This document shows positions 10,803 through 18,169 of a stretch of 39,041 bases of DNA, piece by piece. Both the position numbers and the translations under genes were made by a program. Source of the DNA: an uncultured Enterobacterales bacterium (GTDB lineage Bacteria > Pseudomonadota > Gammaproteobacteria > Enterobacterales > Enterobacteriaceae); NCBI GenBank assembly GCA_946478305.1, contig CAMLBO010000043.1, positions 1 through 39,041 on the forward strand. The letters are read 5' to 3'. The number at the start of each line of letters is the position of its first letter. Position 1 is the stretch's first letter. The notes beneath the pieces were generated by a model that searched no databases, had not been told where the DNA came from, and worked only from the letters and a program-made list of their open reading frames with translations.

Positions 10803-11075
10803 ATGCTAAGAAGGGCGAAATTGAGAGCGCAGGCATTAGAAGAGCCTGCCTATCATAGCGAAGAGCAGGGATTGTCTATCGAAAGCGAGATCCACGAACT
10901 CCTGCAAAATATGCGTGAACAGGCTGGATTAAGCAGAACGGAGCTGGCGAGACGCCTTGAGGTGATGCCACCCGCTATCACCCGGCTGGAGAAAAGGCCG
11001 GCTCAGGCCAGCATGACGACCTTAACCCGTTATGCCGAGGCCTGCGGTTTCACTCTTTTTCTGTTCTATAAATAA
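10803..11075 (+). CDS. Small XRE-type HTH regulator at the end of the fimbrial operon
   Basis: This 90-residue protein has a Cro/C1-type helix-turn-helix at about residues 42-64 (LSRTELARRLEV, then PPAITRLEK), preceded by a charged 30-residue N-terminal segment. It starts 29 bp after the adhesin stop with its own ribosome site (GACAAGGA), so it is almost certainly co-transcribed with the fimbriae. Fimbrial operons of Proteus and relatives end in an XRE regulator, MrpJ, that represses flagellar genes when fimbriae are made. That position is shared here, but the protein sequence is not obviously MrpJ. It also resembles antitoxin-type HTH proteins (HigA-like), but no toxin gene adjoins it. Target genes are unknown. 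Its end is 22 bp from the convergent regulator pair. Confidence 0.85.
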   Translation: MLRRAKLRAQALEEPAYHSEEQGLSIESEIHELLQNMREQAGLSRTELARRLEVMPPAITRLEKRPAQASMTTLTRYAEACGFTLFLFYK

Positions 11076-11097
11076 GCGCTGATTAGGGTGGCAGGAG

Positions 11098-11661
11098 TCA
11101 CCGGGCCGGTTTGAAAACACACATGACCAGCGGAGACTGATTAGTCTCGATCAGCATAGTGTGATCATCATACTTCTTCATGACCAGCGTGTCGGTATGG
11201 CCGGAAATATAAAAACTGTTCATCAATACCAGACTGGACAGCGTTTGATCCATAGTGTCAATGCTATCAACATTTATCTGTCGACTGGTCAACGTGTAAG
11301 TTTGCAGTGTTTTATTCTCCAGAACATAGTCGTAGTAAATGTTACGCAGCAAGATTCTTTTTTCAATCAGTTTATTTTGCCCATCATATAAAAAGGCATT
11401 GCCGCTAAGCGATACCAGCATTCTATTTTCATTAAGAAAGCTAAAGTAAATCGTGGTGTTAACTTTGGCTTTTTTATCATCATATTGTGCTTCACTTAGG
11501 AAATCGCCGCGACAAGCCAGTGAATATGGGAATAATGACCTGTTTTCTTGCATTTGATTAGTAATGTATAAAGCGAATGCCAGTGTTAATATCGCTACAG
11601 CGGGTAGCCAGTAAATGAGCTTAATGTTTCTGATTAAAGGGCGGAATTTATCTTTTATCAT
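11098..11661 (-). CDS. FidL-like small inner-membrane protein paired with a ToxR-like regulator
   Basis: This 187-residue protein has one N-terminal membrane helix (about residues 15-35 of this start) and a periplasmic domain with two cysteines (ACRGD and MCVFKP). Size and topology match the FidL-like family, whose founder FidL is encoded beside the ToxR-like regulator MarT in Salmonella pathogenicity island 3. I recognise the pairing more than the sequence, so the family call is tentative. The start at 11661 has a good ribosome site (AGGAAAG). An in-frame ATG at 11688 lacks one. The gene overlaps the upstream regulator by 14 bp, so the two are translationally coupled. Such partners may stabilise or tune their regulator in the periplasm, as ToxS does for ToxR. 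Confidence 0.75.
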   Translation of the reverse strand: MIKDKFRPLIRNIKLIYWLPAVAILTLAFALYITNQMQENRSLFPYSLACRGDFLSEAQYDDKKAKVNTTIYFSFLNENRMLVSLSGNAFLYDGQNKLIEKRILLRNIYYDYVLENKTLQTYTLTSRQINVDSIDTMDQTLSSLVLMNSFYISGHTDTLVMKKYDDHTMLIETNQSPLVMCVFKPAR

Positions 11662-12535
11662 TATCTTTCCTGTTGTTAATATATACACTCAGGCAGGCAT
11701 CGGCATCATTATTTTTATTGACACGACATTGCGCAAGAAATTCACGAGATGCGCCGGTTTTAATCATCGAGAAGACAGATTCACTCTGAAATATAAAAAT
11801 ATCCCCTGGGTTACATTTTATCTTATTCTTATCGATAAAATGACGTGCAAGGTGAATGAAATTCGGTTTTTGGCTTGCCGGTATGATTGATGTCGAATAG
11901 AGCGGGCAATCCCCGAGCATGGTTATTTGCAGACGATCTTTTGGATCATAAAAATGATCGCGTAGTATGATAGCAAATGCCAGCAGAAAAAGTGCAAAAG
12001 AAAAAATACTAATCAATAAATTAAGGTGATTTCTTGTTGCTCCCTTACGTGTTTCTTTAACGGGAGATGAAGGTAATTCCGCCTCTTTTTCCTGATAAAG
12101 CGACGAAAATAAAGGCTTCTCCAGGCATACTGTTTCAGTATTTATCCCGGGTGGTTCAGGCGTGACCTGGTGATCCGTGATAGAGGAAGAAATTGGACTT
12201 TCCCTTGTTGAGATAACAATCTCTTTTTTCAACAAAAATCCGACTTTAGGGACGGTGATTATCACCTCTTCGCTGTGACCCAGAGTATTAATAACTTTGC
12301 GTAATTTACTGATGCAATGATTAAGATTATTATTGCTGGACACGAGACCAAAATCATCCCATACCTTTTTGAAAATGGTATCACGTTGGACAACGGTTCC
12401 ATGATGTTCAATAAGAAGTAATAAAATACGTCTTGCCGGGTTCGATATGGCTACCTGACTGTTGATATCATCCTGTAAAGAAAGGGTATTATCTTCCGGA
12501 TTGAATACTATCTTATTTTCAATAACATAAATCAT
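11648..12535 (-). CDS. ToxR/CadC-like membrane-anchored winged-helix transcriptional regulator
   Basis: This 295-residue protein has an OmpR/PhoB-type winged helix at the N-terminus (about residues 1-105), including the recognition-helix region NNNLNHCISKLRKVI and the wing ending VPKVGFLLK. A low-complexity, proline- and serine-rich linker follows, then one membrane helix (about 170-191) and a periplasmic domain with several cysteines (DCPLY, QCRVN, ACLSV). This is the ToxR/CadC/MarT layout: a DNA-binding domain tethered to the inner membrane that senses periplasmic conditions directly. An ATG two codons upstream (12541) overlaps the GAGGG ribosome site, so I prefer 12535. The region is AT-rich compared with the core genes, suggesting acquisition. 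Adjacent fimbrial genes are the obvious candidate target, which is inferred from position. Confidence 0.88.
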   Translation of the reverse strand: MIYVIENKIVFNPEDNTLSLQDDINSQVAISNPARRILLLLIEHHGTVVQRDTIFKKVWDDFGLVSSNNNLNHCISKLRKVINTLGHSEEVIITVPKVGFLLKKEIVISTRESPISSSITDHQVTPEPPGINTETVCLEKPLFSSLYQEKEAELPSSPVKETRKGATRNHLNLLISIFSFALFLLAFAIILRDHFYDPKDRLQITMLGDCPLYSTSIIPASQKPNFIHLARHFIDKNKIKCNPGDIFIFQSESVFSMIKTGASREFLAQCRVNKNNDADACLSVYINNRKDNDKR

Positions 12536-12541
12536 TGTCAT

Positions 12542-12891
12542 CCCTCGTTAACCTGCTTTACATATCCTGTATTCACTCAAATCTGGAAGATGGCATTTCT
12601 TTATTTACTTAAATGAAATCTCCGTGCATTCTTTTCTCAATCATAGAATATGTTGGTTCAGTATAAACTGAATGATTTGGAAAATAGTATCCTATACAAA
12701 ACAATATTGTTTTAAGGTGTAAGAAAAATCTGATACCGTGTATTTTACATAAGATTGAGCGTGTTGTTTGATTTATAATTGCGGATGGGATTTTTAGTAA
12801 CATCTTTTTAAGATAAGAATTGTTAATAAGCGGCTTAACATCCGACTTTAAGGCGTTATTACTAAAAGCAGATGCCGCAGGCAGAAGACGC
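12542..12891. other. AT-rich intergenic stretch upstream of the ToxR-like regulator
   Basis: About 350 bp without a supportable gene. A 64-codon minus-strand frame at 12609-12803 is rich in Phe, Ile and Lys codons, as AT-rich spacer often is, and it lacks a recognisable domain. The stretch probably holds the promoter of the ToxR-like gene and may bind H-NS. I could not place convincing promoter boxes. Confidence 0.4.
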
Positions 12892-13929
12892 TTATTCCTC
12901 TCTGTCAGACAAATATCTGCTGATGATATCTATCTGCTTCAGGTTGAAATTTATACGTAGTGTTGCGCCTAATGGCACGGTAAGCATCGGGTGAGAATGG
13001 CAGCAGTCGAAACCATCCACTATGGGTATGGGTTGTCCCGCCAGCACTTCATGCAATACGTTATAGGGTTGGCGGCCAGAGCCTGCATCATCAAAAAGCT
13101 CATGTTTACCCAGCAGAATGGCGCTAATCTTGTCGAAAACGCCGCTAAGTTTGAGCATAGAGAAAGAACGCTCTACGGTGGCAATGTCCTTCAGACTATC
13201 CTCGATGAACAGAATGTCTCCAGATCTGATTTCTGGCATCCATTCGCTGCCCCAAATCCCTGATAGCGTATTCAGATTTCCCCCAATCACCCGCCCCTCA
13301 ACACACCCCTCACCCATGAAACGGCAAGTGTTTTTATAGAGGACTTTTGGACGCACAGCGTTGGCATCATCCCAGTTCAGACGTTCATCGCTCCACTCTT
13401 CCGGCAGGATATAGCGATAGTGCCCCGCCTGCGGGTGTGTGAGTATCTCAATAAATGACTGATACGTCGGATCGACGAGCGGAGGAAATTCGCCGAAAGA
13501 GGCAACCAGGGCAGGACCGTAAAAAGTAATCAGCCCCGATTTGGCATAAATGCCCGCCAGGAGGGCTGTCGTATCGGAATAACCAATAATGATCTTGGGA
13601 TCTGCCCGCAGCGCATCGTAATCCAGCCATGGTAGTAGTGAGTTGCTGTTACTCCCCCCGATAGTCGACATAATGCAACGCACCTGCGGGTCTCTGATAA
13701 GCTGATTTAACTCTTCCGACCGCTCCGCAATGGTGCCTGAGCGGTAAAAATCAGACTTACCCGTTAATGTTCCGGCTTTGAGCGTGAACCCTTTTGCCTC
13801 CAGAAACTGCTTGCCGCGGGCAAAACGGTTGGGTGCGGTTGCAGTAACCGGTGATGATGCCGAAAAAAAACCAATGTTATCACCAGGTCTTAACGGTTTT
13901 GCTAAACACACTGGCCGCGGCTGGATCAT
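12892..13929 (-). CDS. S66-family serine peptidase, MccF-like (LD-carboxypeptidase superfamily)
   Basis: This 345-residue cytosolic protein belongs to peptidase family S66, which includes LD-carboxypeptidase LdcA (murein recycling) and MccF (immunity to microcin C7). The N-terminal core begins KPLRPGDNIGFFSASSP. The catalytic triad is visible: Ser118 in IGYSDTTA, Glu243 in LFIEDS and His311 in CCHSHPML. These are the same residue numbers as the known MccF triad, and the length also agrees, so MccF-type is favoured over the shorter LdcA. MccF cleaves the peptide-nucleotide amide of microcin C-like toxins. No microcin biosynthesis genes are visible nearby, so this would be an orphan immunity or housekeeping peptidase. 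It is a single-gene minus-strand unit with about 500 bp of non-coding DNA upstream. Confidence 0.88.
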   Translation of the reverse strand: MIQPRPVCLAKPLRPGDNIGFFSASSPVTATAPNRFARGKQFLEAKGFTLKAGTLTGKSDFYRSGTIAERSEELNQLIRDPQVRCIMSTIGGSNSNSLLPWLDYDALRADPKIIIGYSDTTALLAGIYAKSGLITFYGPALVASFGEFPPLVDPTYQSFIEILTHPQAGHYRYILPEEWSDERLNWDDANAVRPKVLYKNTCRFMGEGCVEGRVIGGNLNTLSGIWGSEWMPEIRSGDILFIEDSLKDIATVERSFSMLKLSGVFDKISAILLGKHELFDDAGSGRQPYNVLHEVLAGQPIPIVDGFDCCHSHPMLTVPLGATLRINFNLKQIDIISRYLSDREE

Positions 13930-14430
13930 CGTAAGTCCTTAACTTTTCATTACATAGAAATGAAGTTCTGGAAAACAATGTAGCAACATCAGGTTTGTTT
14001 CAACAAGCAGGGTAAAGGTCAAAATGTAAAAAACACACTATATTTGCTGGGAAATCCCTAGTAAAAACGGATGTAAGGCAAGTTTGAGATATGTGATCGT
14101 ACTCATTGTGTGACTAAGTAGATGAGGTCCCTCTGAGGTGAAACGCGGAGCAAACAAGAATTTTATAAAGTGCATTTATTACATTAATCCGTACTAAACA
14201 CTTTTTTTCAAAACTAGTGCAGATCTAAAGCAAGGTAAATTGAACCGGCGGTTGTGCCGGGAGCTATGACATCTCATTGGGCTATCATGCTTTGATAGCC
14301 AACCTGATTTGGGATGATCGTTTTATCCAAATTTTTCGATCTAAAAAATAGTTCAGAGAAAATTAAAGCTATATGAAGTCTCACCCTGGAGAAAATCCCA
14401 GTTAGGGCAATTTTTATTGCGAAACATGTC
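13930..14430. other. 500-bp non-coding stretch with clustered hairpins
   Basis: No coding frame of note lies here. The left part should contain the promoter of the MccF-like gene. Between 14245 and 14336 there are three successive inverted repeats, described separately. The rest shows nothing I can assign. Confidence 0.4.
14245..14336 (+). ncRNA. Candidate structured RNA: three tandem hairpins ending in a T-run
   Basis: Hairpin 1 at 14245-14260 has a 5-bp stem (CCGGC/GCCGG). Hairpin 2 at 14280-14300 has an 8-bp perfect stem (GGCTATCA/TGATAGCC). Hairpin 3 at 14307-14332 has arms ATTTGGGAT and ATCCAAAT with one bulged G, and is followed by TTTT before C. Read on the plus strand, this resembles a small RNA ending in an intrinsic terminator. 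No plus-strand gene lies upstream that would need one. No convincing promoter was found, so this is speculative. It might instead be a relic or act on the minus strand after the methyltransferase gene. Confidence 0.25.
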
Positions 14431-15000
14431 CTAATTATTTGATTTTATTTTGAAAATAGCAATTTGGTTTGCGCCAAAAAGAAAGCGCGAGTAGTGAGAG
14501 AGAACTAACTGGCATTTTTCACCTGCGGCTGAAAGTTTCTTACGATCAAGTAACTCTTCATGTTCATCATTAGCATGTTTAGAGAATAAACCGATTGATG
14601 AGCCAGCACCATGAATCCAGTCCATAGTCGGATGGGGTGTGGTAATGACGATTCGGGCAGAAGGCTTTTTGCTAAGAAAACCGGCTAAGGTTAAGAGAAA
14701 TTGTTCGGGTTGTTTTACATGCTCAATAACAGCCATTGATACCACAGTGTCAAATTTCTCTGTGCAGGGTTCGGCGGCGGACGCGAATCGATAAGAAGAA
14801 AACTTTTCTCTGGCAACCAGGATTGACTCCTGATCAATATCTATTCCAAAGTAATTCTCGTGACTCACTTCTCGGGCCAGTTCACCTGAACCACAGCCAT
14901 AATCTAAAATGCTGCCATTCAGGTATGGCTTTACTGCTCTGATACGTTGTTTTCTCAGAAAAGGAGACAGTAAGCCTTCCGAACCTTGATCTGCCATCAT
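14431..15000 (-). CDS. Class I SAM-dependent methyltransferase (substrate unknown)
   Basis: This 189-residue protein has the Rossmann methyltransferase core. Motif I is SILDYGCGSGELA (about residues 30-42), the acidic end of strand 2 is YFGIDID, and the post-motif is FDTVVSMAVIEHV. This is the Methyltransf_11/UbiE-like small-molecule type. A two-codon choice exists at the start (ATGATG), and AAGGA lies 4 nt before the first ATG and 7 nt before the second, so the second (14997) may be used. It stands alone between the hairpin-rich gap and tRNA-Phe. The substrate is not predictable. Neighbourhood with an MccF-like gene is suggestive of natural-product modification or resistance but is not evidence for it. 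Confidence 0.8.
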   Translation of the reverse strand: MMADQGSEGLLSPFLRKQRIRAVKPYLNGSILDYGCGSGELAREVSHENYFGIDIDQESILVAREKFSSYRFASAAEPCTEKFDTVVSMAVIEHVKQPEQFLLTLAGFLSKKPSARIVITTPHPTMDWIHGAGSSIGLFSKHANDEHEELLDRKKLSAAGEKCQLVLSHYSRFLFGANQIAIFKIKSNN

Positions 15001-15398
15001 TAGTTCCTTAATTTTAATTAAAACTCAGATAGCATGAGTACATGTACCTGTCCGATCGGAAAAATTTCTAATATTTACCAGCCATTATGATTTAAGGCCG
15101 CCATCTGCATTTTAAGCTTTTGCTGCCGGGGTGTATCGATTATTAGGCACATGTTCATTAATCATTTTCCAGAACATTACCAATTATGCTTTTTAAATTT
15201 ACGAGGGCGATTTCGTCGAAGGACTAAGCGTCGCGTCGAATTTTTTTGGGTGGCTGTATCTTTACGTTCATATTTGTACCATCTTTCATTTTCAGCGCAA
15301 AGTGCAGCTTGGTGTGAAATCACTGTGACAACTGCAGATAAAGCAAAAATAGAGAGGCAGAAAGCAAAAAACCCGCCATAGGCGGGTTTCTTTAAATA
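15001..15398. other. Non-coding stretch between the methyltransferase gene and tRNA-Phe
   Basis: About 400 bp hold the methyltransferase promoter region on one side and the tRNA-Phe terminator on the other. Three overlapping short frames here lack domains, and two of them run through the tRNA gene, so I do not call them. I looked for a second copy of the tRNA-Phe 3' end that would mark an island boundary and did not see one. Confidence 0.5.
15365..15390 (-). terminator. Intrinsic terminator of tRNA-Phe
   Basis: A 9-bp stem (AAACCCGCC/GGCGGGTTT) with a 3-nt loop is followed on the minus strand by six or more T. It begins 9 bp after the CCA end of tRNA-Phe. Confidence 0.9.
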
Positions 15399-15474
15399 TG
15401 GTGCCCGGACTCGGAATCGAACCAAGGACACAGGGATTTTCAATCCCTTGCTCTACCGACTGAGCTATCCGGGC
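15399..15474 (-). tRNA. pheU: tRNA-Phe (anticodon GAA)
   Basis: This is a 76-nt tRNA gene with encoded CCA (TGG at 15399-15401 on the plus strand). Acceptor arms GCCCGGA/TCCGGGC pair, the D-arm is GCTCAGTCGGTAGAGC, and the T-arm contains GGTTCGATTCC. The anticodon GAA lies at 15439-15441. Its place next to yjdC and dsbD matches pheU in E. coli. The 3' end faces the accessory block on the left, which is the orientation in which genomic islands insert. Confidence 0.97.
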
Positions 15475-15484
15475 AACGGGGCGC

Positions 15485-15513
15485 ATTAAACCGTATTGGC
15501 CGAGGGTCGTCAA
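15485..15513 (-). promoter_or_regulatory. Promoter of tRNA-Phe
   Basis: On the minus strand, TTGACG (15508-15513) and TTTAAT (15485-15490) are separated by exactly 17 bp. A GC-rich discriminator (GCGCCCCG) follows the -10, as in promoters under stringent control. The tRNA 5' end lies 10 bp after the -10 box. Confidence 0.85.
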
Positions 15514-15601
15514 CGGCTTTGTGCGAGAAAGGCCATAAAAACGGTTCGTTTGCTGGCTTTTCAGGCAAAAAAGTCACGAAAAGATTCTTTTGGCCTGTTT
15601 C

Positions 15602-16177
15602 TTACGCCAGCGCCCCATGTTCACGACAGCGCGAGACGTTCAGCACATCTTCAGCCAGACGTCGGGCAACAGCAACATCATGCAACTGACGTTTGACCAG
15701 CAGTTTGCTCAGACACCCCTCCAGGATCAGCTCCATCTGCTCTGCGACCATCTGTGCGTCGTCGGAGCCCATCTCCTGCAATAACTCCAGCGTGTACTGA
15801 TAAGAGGCCTGCTTCTGTTTTTCAGCCAGTTGATGGATAGGTGCCTCGCTGTCTGGGTAAAAACTGCATGCCGCAATAAACAGACAGCCGGGGTAACGAT
15901 TCAATCGTACCTGTTCATCCAGAACTTTATAACGTGCCAATAATTTTTGCGGTGCAGTCAGTGTTTCATCCAGCAATAGCTGACGGCGCCAGATATCAAT
16001 CTGTTCGCCATGATGGCGCAGACTGTCATACAGCAGCGCCTCAGCATCTGGCCAGAAACGGCGTAAATCACTCAGCGGCACATTCACCAGCTCAGCAATT
16101 GATTCCAGTGACAGTGTGGCCAAACCGCGCTGTTCCAAAAGATTAAGTGTCTGGTCAAGGACCTGTTCACGTAGCAC
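15602..16177 (-). CDS. yjdC: TetR/AcrR-family regulator YjdC
   Basis: This 191-residue predicted repressor has an N-terminal TetR-type helix-turn-helix (about residues 10-45, with [21 protein letters not shown]) and a helical ligand domain containing the segment [17 protein letters not shown] conserved in YjdC. Length is the same as in E. coli. It starts with GTG, preceded by GGAGG, so the start is firm. It sits 43 bp after dsbD in the same direction, as in E. coli, and is probably co-transcribed with it. Target and inducer are unknown. Confidence 0.92.
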   Translation of the reverse strand: MLREQVLDQTLNLLEQRGLATLSLESIAELVNVPLSDLRRFWPDAEALLYDSLRHHGEQIDIWRRQLLLDETLTAPQKLLARYKVLDEQVRLNRYPGCLFIAACSFYPDSEAPIHQLAEKQKQASYQYTLELLQEMGSDDAQMVAEQMELILEGCLSKLLVKRQLHDVAVARRLAEDVLNVSRCREHGALA

Positions 16178-16220
16178 GTTTGCCTCCTCACAAGTTGCGT
16201 ACTTCAGAAAGTAGTGTCGT

Positions 16221-17963
16221 TTAAGGCCGGGTTTTCTGCAAATGCCTGGCGAACTGGGTTGCGTCCATAAAACCGGTTACCCGCGACTGTGGCAACTCTT
16301 TTCCGTCGGCACCAAAGAATAAGATCGTTGGCAGCCCCAACACCTGGAGTCGCTTCAGCAGGGCTACCTGCTGCGGGTTATTTTGTGTGACATCAGCCTG
16401 TAGCAGTACGGTATTGCGCAGTTCATTCTGCACCTCAGGTGCAGTAAACGTATATTTTTCAAACTCTTTACAAGCTACGCACCAGTCCGCATAGAGATCA
16501 AGCATCACGCGTTTGCCCCCAGCGGCCTGCAGTGCTGCATTCAATTCATCAACATTGCTGATGCGTTGGAACTCAAGGGCCTGTTGCGATGTTGCTGTTG
16601 CCCCTACAGGAGCAAATGCCCAGTCCTGCAAGGGGCGGCTGGCAATCAGCGCTGCGGCGAGGAACAGCAACTGCAGCACGCGTACCACGCCACGCTGGCT
16701 TTTGAGGCTAAGTAATAATGCCCAACTGAAGAAGGCGATACCCAGCGCACTCCACAGCCGCAATCCCCACATATCACCGATGATGCGCTCCAGCAGGAAG
16801 ACTGGCAGGGCCAAAATTACAAATCCGAAACCCTCTTTGACGTACTGCATCCACGGGCCGCTGCGCGGCAGCAGGCGATTGCCGAACAAAGTGACAATAA
16901 TCAGCGGGATCCCCATCCCCAGCGCATACAGATAAAGCGTTCCTGCACCGGCCCACAGATTTCCACTTTGGGCGATGTAGAGCAAAATGGCACTGAGCGG
17001 TGCGGTCGTGCAGGGGGAACAAATCAGCCCCGCCAGGGCACCCATGATAAACACGCCGGCCAGCGAACCGCCTTTCTGGTCATTACTCCAGAGCGTCAGA
17101 CGAGTTTGCAGTGATGACGGCAGCTGCAGGCTGAACATACCGAACATGGACAGCGCCAGCGCCACGAATGCCACCGACAGTGCAATCAGTACCCATGGGC
17201 TTTGCAACGCAGCCTGAAACTGTAAACCGGCCGCTGCGACTACCACGCCCAGCAGCGTGTAAGTCAGCGCCATTCCCTGTACGTAGAACATCGCCAGCAG
17301 GAAAATCCGCTTCATGCTGTGAGGCCGCTGGCGGCCGAGAATAATGCCGGAAATCAACGGGTACATCGGCAACACGCAAGGAGTAAAAGCGATCCCAATA
17401 CCGATGAGCAGAGCCCATAGCGGAGAGAAAGGCAGCGGCACAGGCTGAGGCGCTGGTGCAACGTCGATACCGGTGACTGGCGCAGTATCAGCAGGTGCAG
17501 CGATATTCGTGGCTGTCTGCTCCATCACTTCATTTAGCGGGATCTCCCTGGTCTCCGGCGGGTAGCAGAACCCGGCCACGGCACAGCCCTGATAGGTTAC
17601 TTTTAGGGAGGCATGAGCGCTGGTCTGACGCAGCGGGACGCTCAGGCTGAGCTGTTTCTCGTAGACTTCGGTATCGCCAAAGAACTCATCATGGTGCTCC
17701 AGACCTTTTGGCAAAATAAAGGCTGCCAGTTGGGCTTCGTTGCCCACCAGTTCAATTTTATCGCGATAAAGATAATAGCCTTCGCGGATCTTCCAGTTCA
17801 GTTTGAGATTCGGTCCCTGCTGCTGGAAATCGAAGTCAAAAGCCTGATCAACCGGAACAAACTGTGGGTTGACAGGTTTATTGAACAAGGAAGCCTGCGC
17901 GTGAAGCGGCAGGAAAAAAAGACTGAAAAACAGCAATAGCAGACGAGGAATACGGAAATCCAT
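16221..17963 (-). CDS. dsbD: Thiol:disulphide interchange protein DsbD
   Basis: This 580-residue inner-membrane protein carries reductant from cytosolic thioredoxin to periplasmic DsbC, DsbG and CcmG. A signal peptide ends LHAQA. The alpha domain then carries the cysteine pair QGCAVAGFC, at positions 103 and 109 of the mature chain, exactly as in E. coli. Eight membrane segments follow with cysteines in TPCVLP and ICSPC. The C-terminal gamma thioredoxin domain has DWCVAC. The frame opens 11 codons earlier (17996), but the signal peptide and mature numbering favour 17963. Neither start has a strong ribosome site. In E. coli cutA lies directly upstream and overlaps; here cutA is absent, which may have changed dsbD expression. 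Confidence 0.95.
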   Translation of the reverse strand: MDFRIPRLLLLFFSLFFLPLHAQASLFNKPVNPQFVPVDQAFDFDFQQQGPNLKLNWKIREGYYLYRDKIELVGNEAQLAAFILPKGLEHHDEFFGDTEVYEKQLSLSVPLRQTSAHASLKVTYQGCAVAGFCYPPETREIPLNEVMEQTATNIAAPADTAPVTGIDVAPAPQPVPLPFSPLWALLIGIGIAFTPCVLPMYPLISGIILGRQRPHSMKRIFLLAMFYVQGMALTYTLLGVVVAAAGLQFQAALQSPWVLIALSVAFVALALSMFGMFSLQLPSSLQTRLTLWSNDQKGGSLAGVFIMGALAGLICSPCTTAPLSAILLYIAQSGNLWAGAGTLYLYALGMGIPLIIVTLFGNRLLPRSGPWMQYVKEGFGFVILALPVFLLERIIGDMWGLRLWSALGIAFFSWALLLSLKSQRGVVRVLQLLFLAAALIASRPLQDWAFAPVGATATSQQALEFQRISNVDELNAALQAAGGKRVMLDLYADWCVACKEFEKYTFTAPEVQNELRNTVLLQADVTQNNPQQVALLKRLQVLGLPTILFFGADGKELPQSRVTGFMDATQFARHLQKTRP

Positions 17964-18140
17964 GCGGGTTATTATTCTCTTGCTCGCGGCGAACATACGG
18001 GCCGCAGGGTGAATCGAAAGAGGTTGCGGATGGCATCATGCCAAAGCACGTTAACAGATTGTGATTATAACCCGTCTATTCAGTGAGCAGAAAGCTCGGG
18101 AGTGTCAGGGTTTGTCAGAGAGGGGGAAAGTATAGAGATT

Positions 18141-18158
18141 CAGGGGCCGGAGCCCCTG
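18141..18158 (-). terminator. Hairpin after dcuA
   Basis: A 7-bp perfect stem (CAGGGGC/GCCCCTG) with a 4-nt loop lies 11 bp past the dcuA stop. The U-tract is poor, so termination may be partial and some transcripts may continue toward dsbD. Confidence 0.6.
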
Positions 18159-18169
18159 TAGAAAAAAGG

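Noticed and set aside
10803..11075. XRE protein as the antitoxin of a HigBA-type toxin-antitoxin pair
   Set aside because: No small toxin-like gene lies next to it; neighbours are the adhesin gene and a convergent membrane-protein gene.
12609..12803. 64-codon minus-strand frame upstream of the ToxR-like gene
   Set aside because: AT-rich spacer composition, no domain, no clear ribosome site; more likely promoter DNA.
15151..15513. Three overlapping short frames around tRNA-Phe
   Set aside because: Two run through the tRNA gene or its promoter, and the third overlaps the terminator side; none has a recognisable domain.
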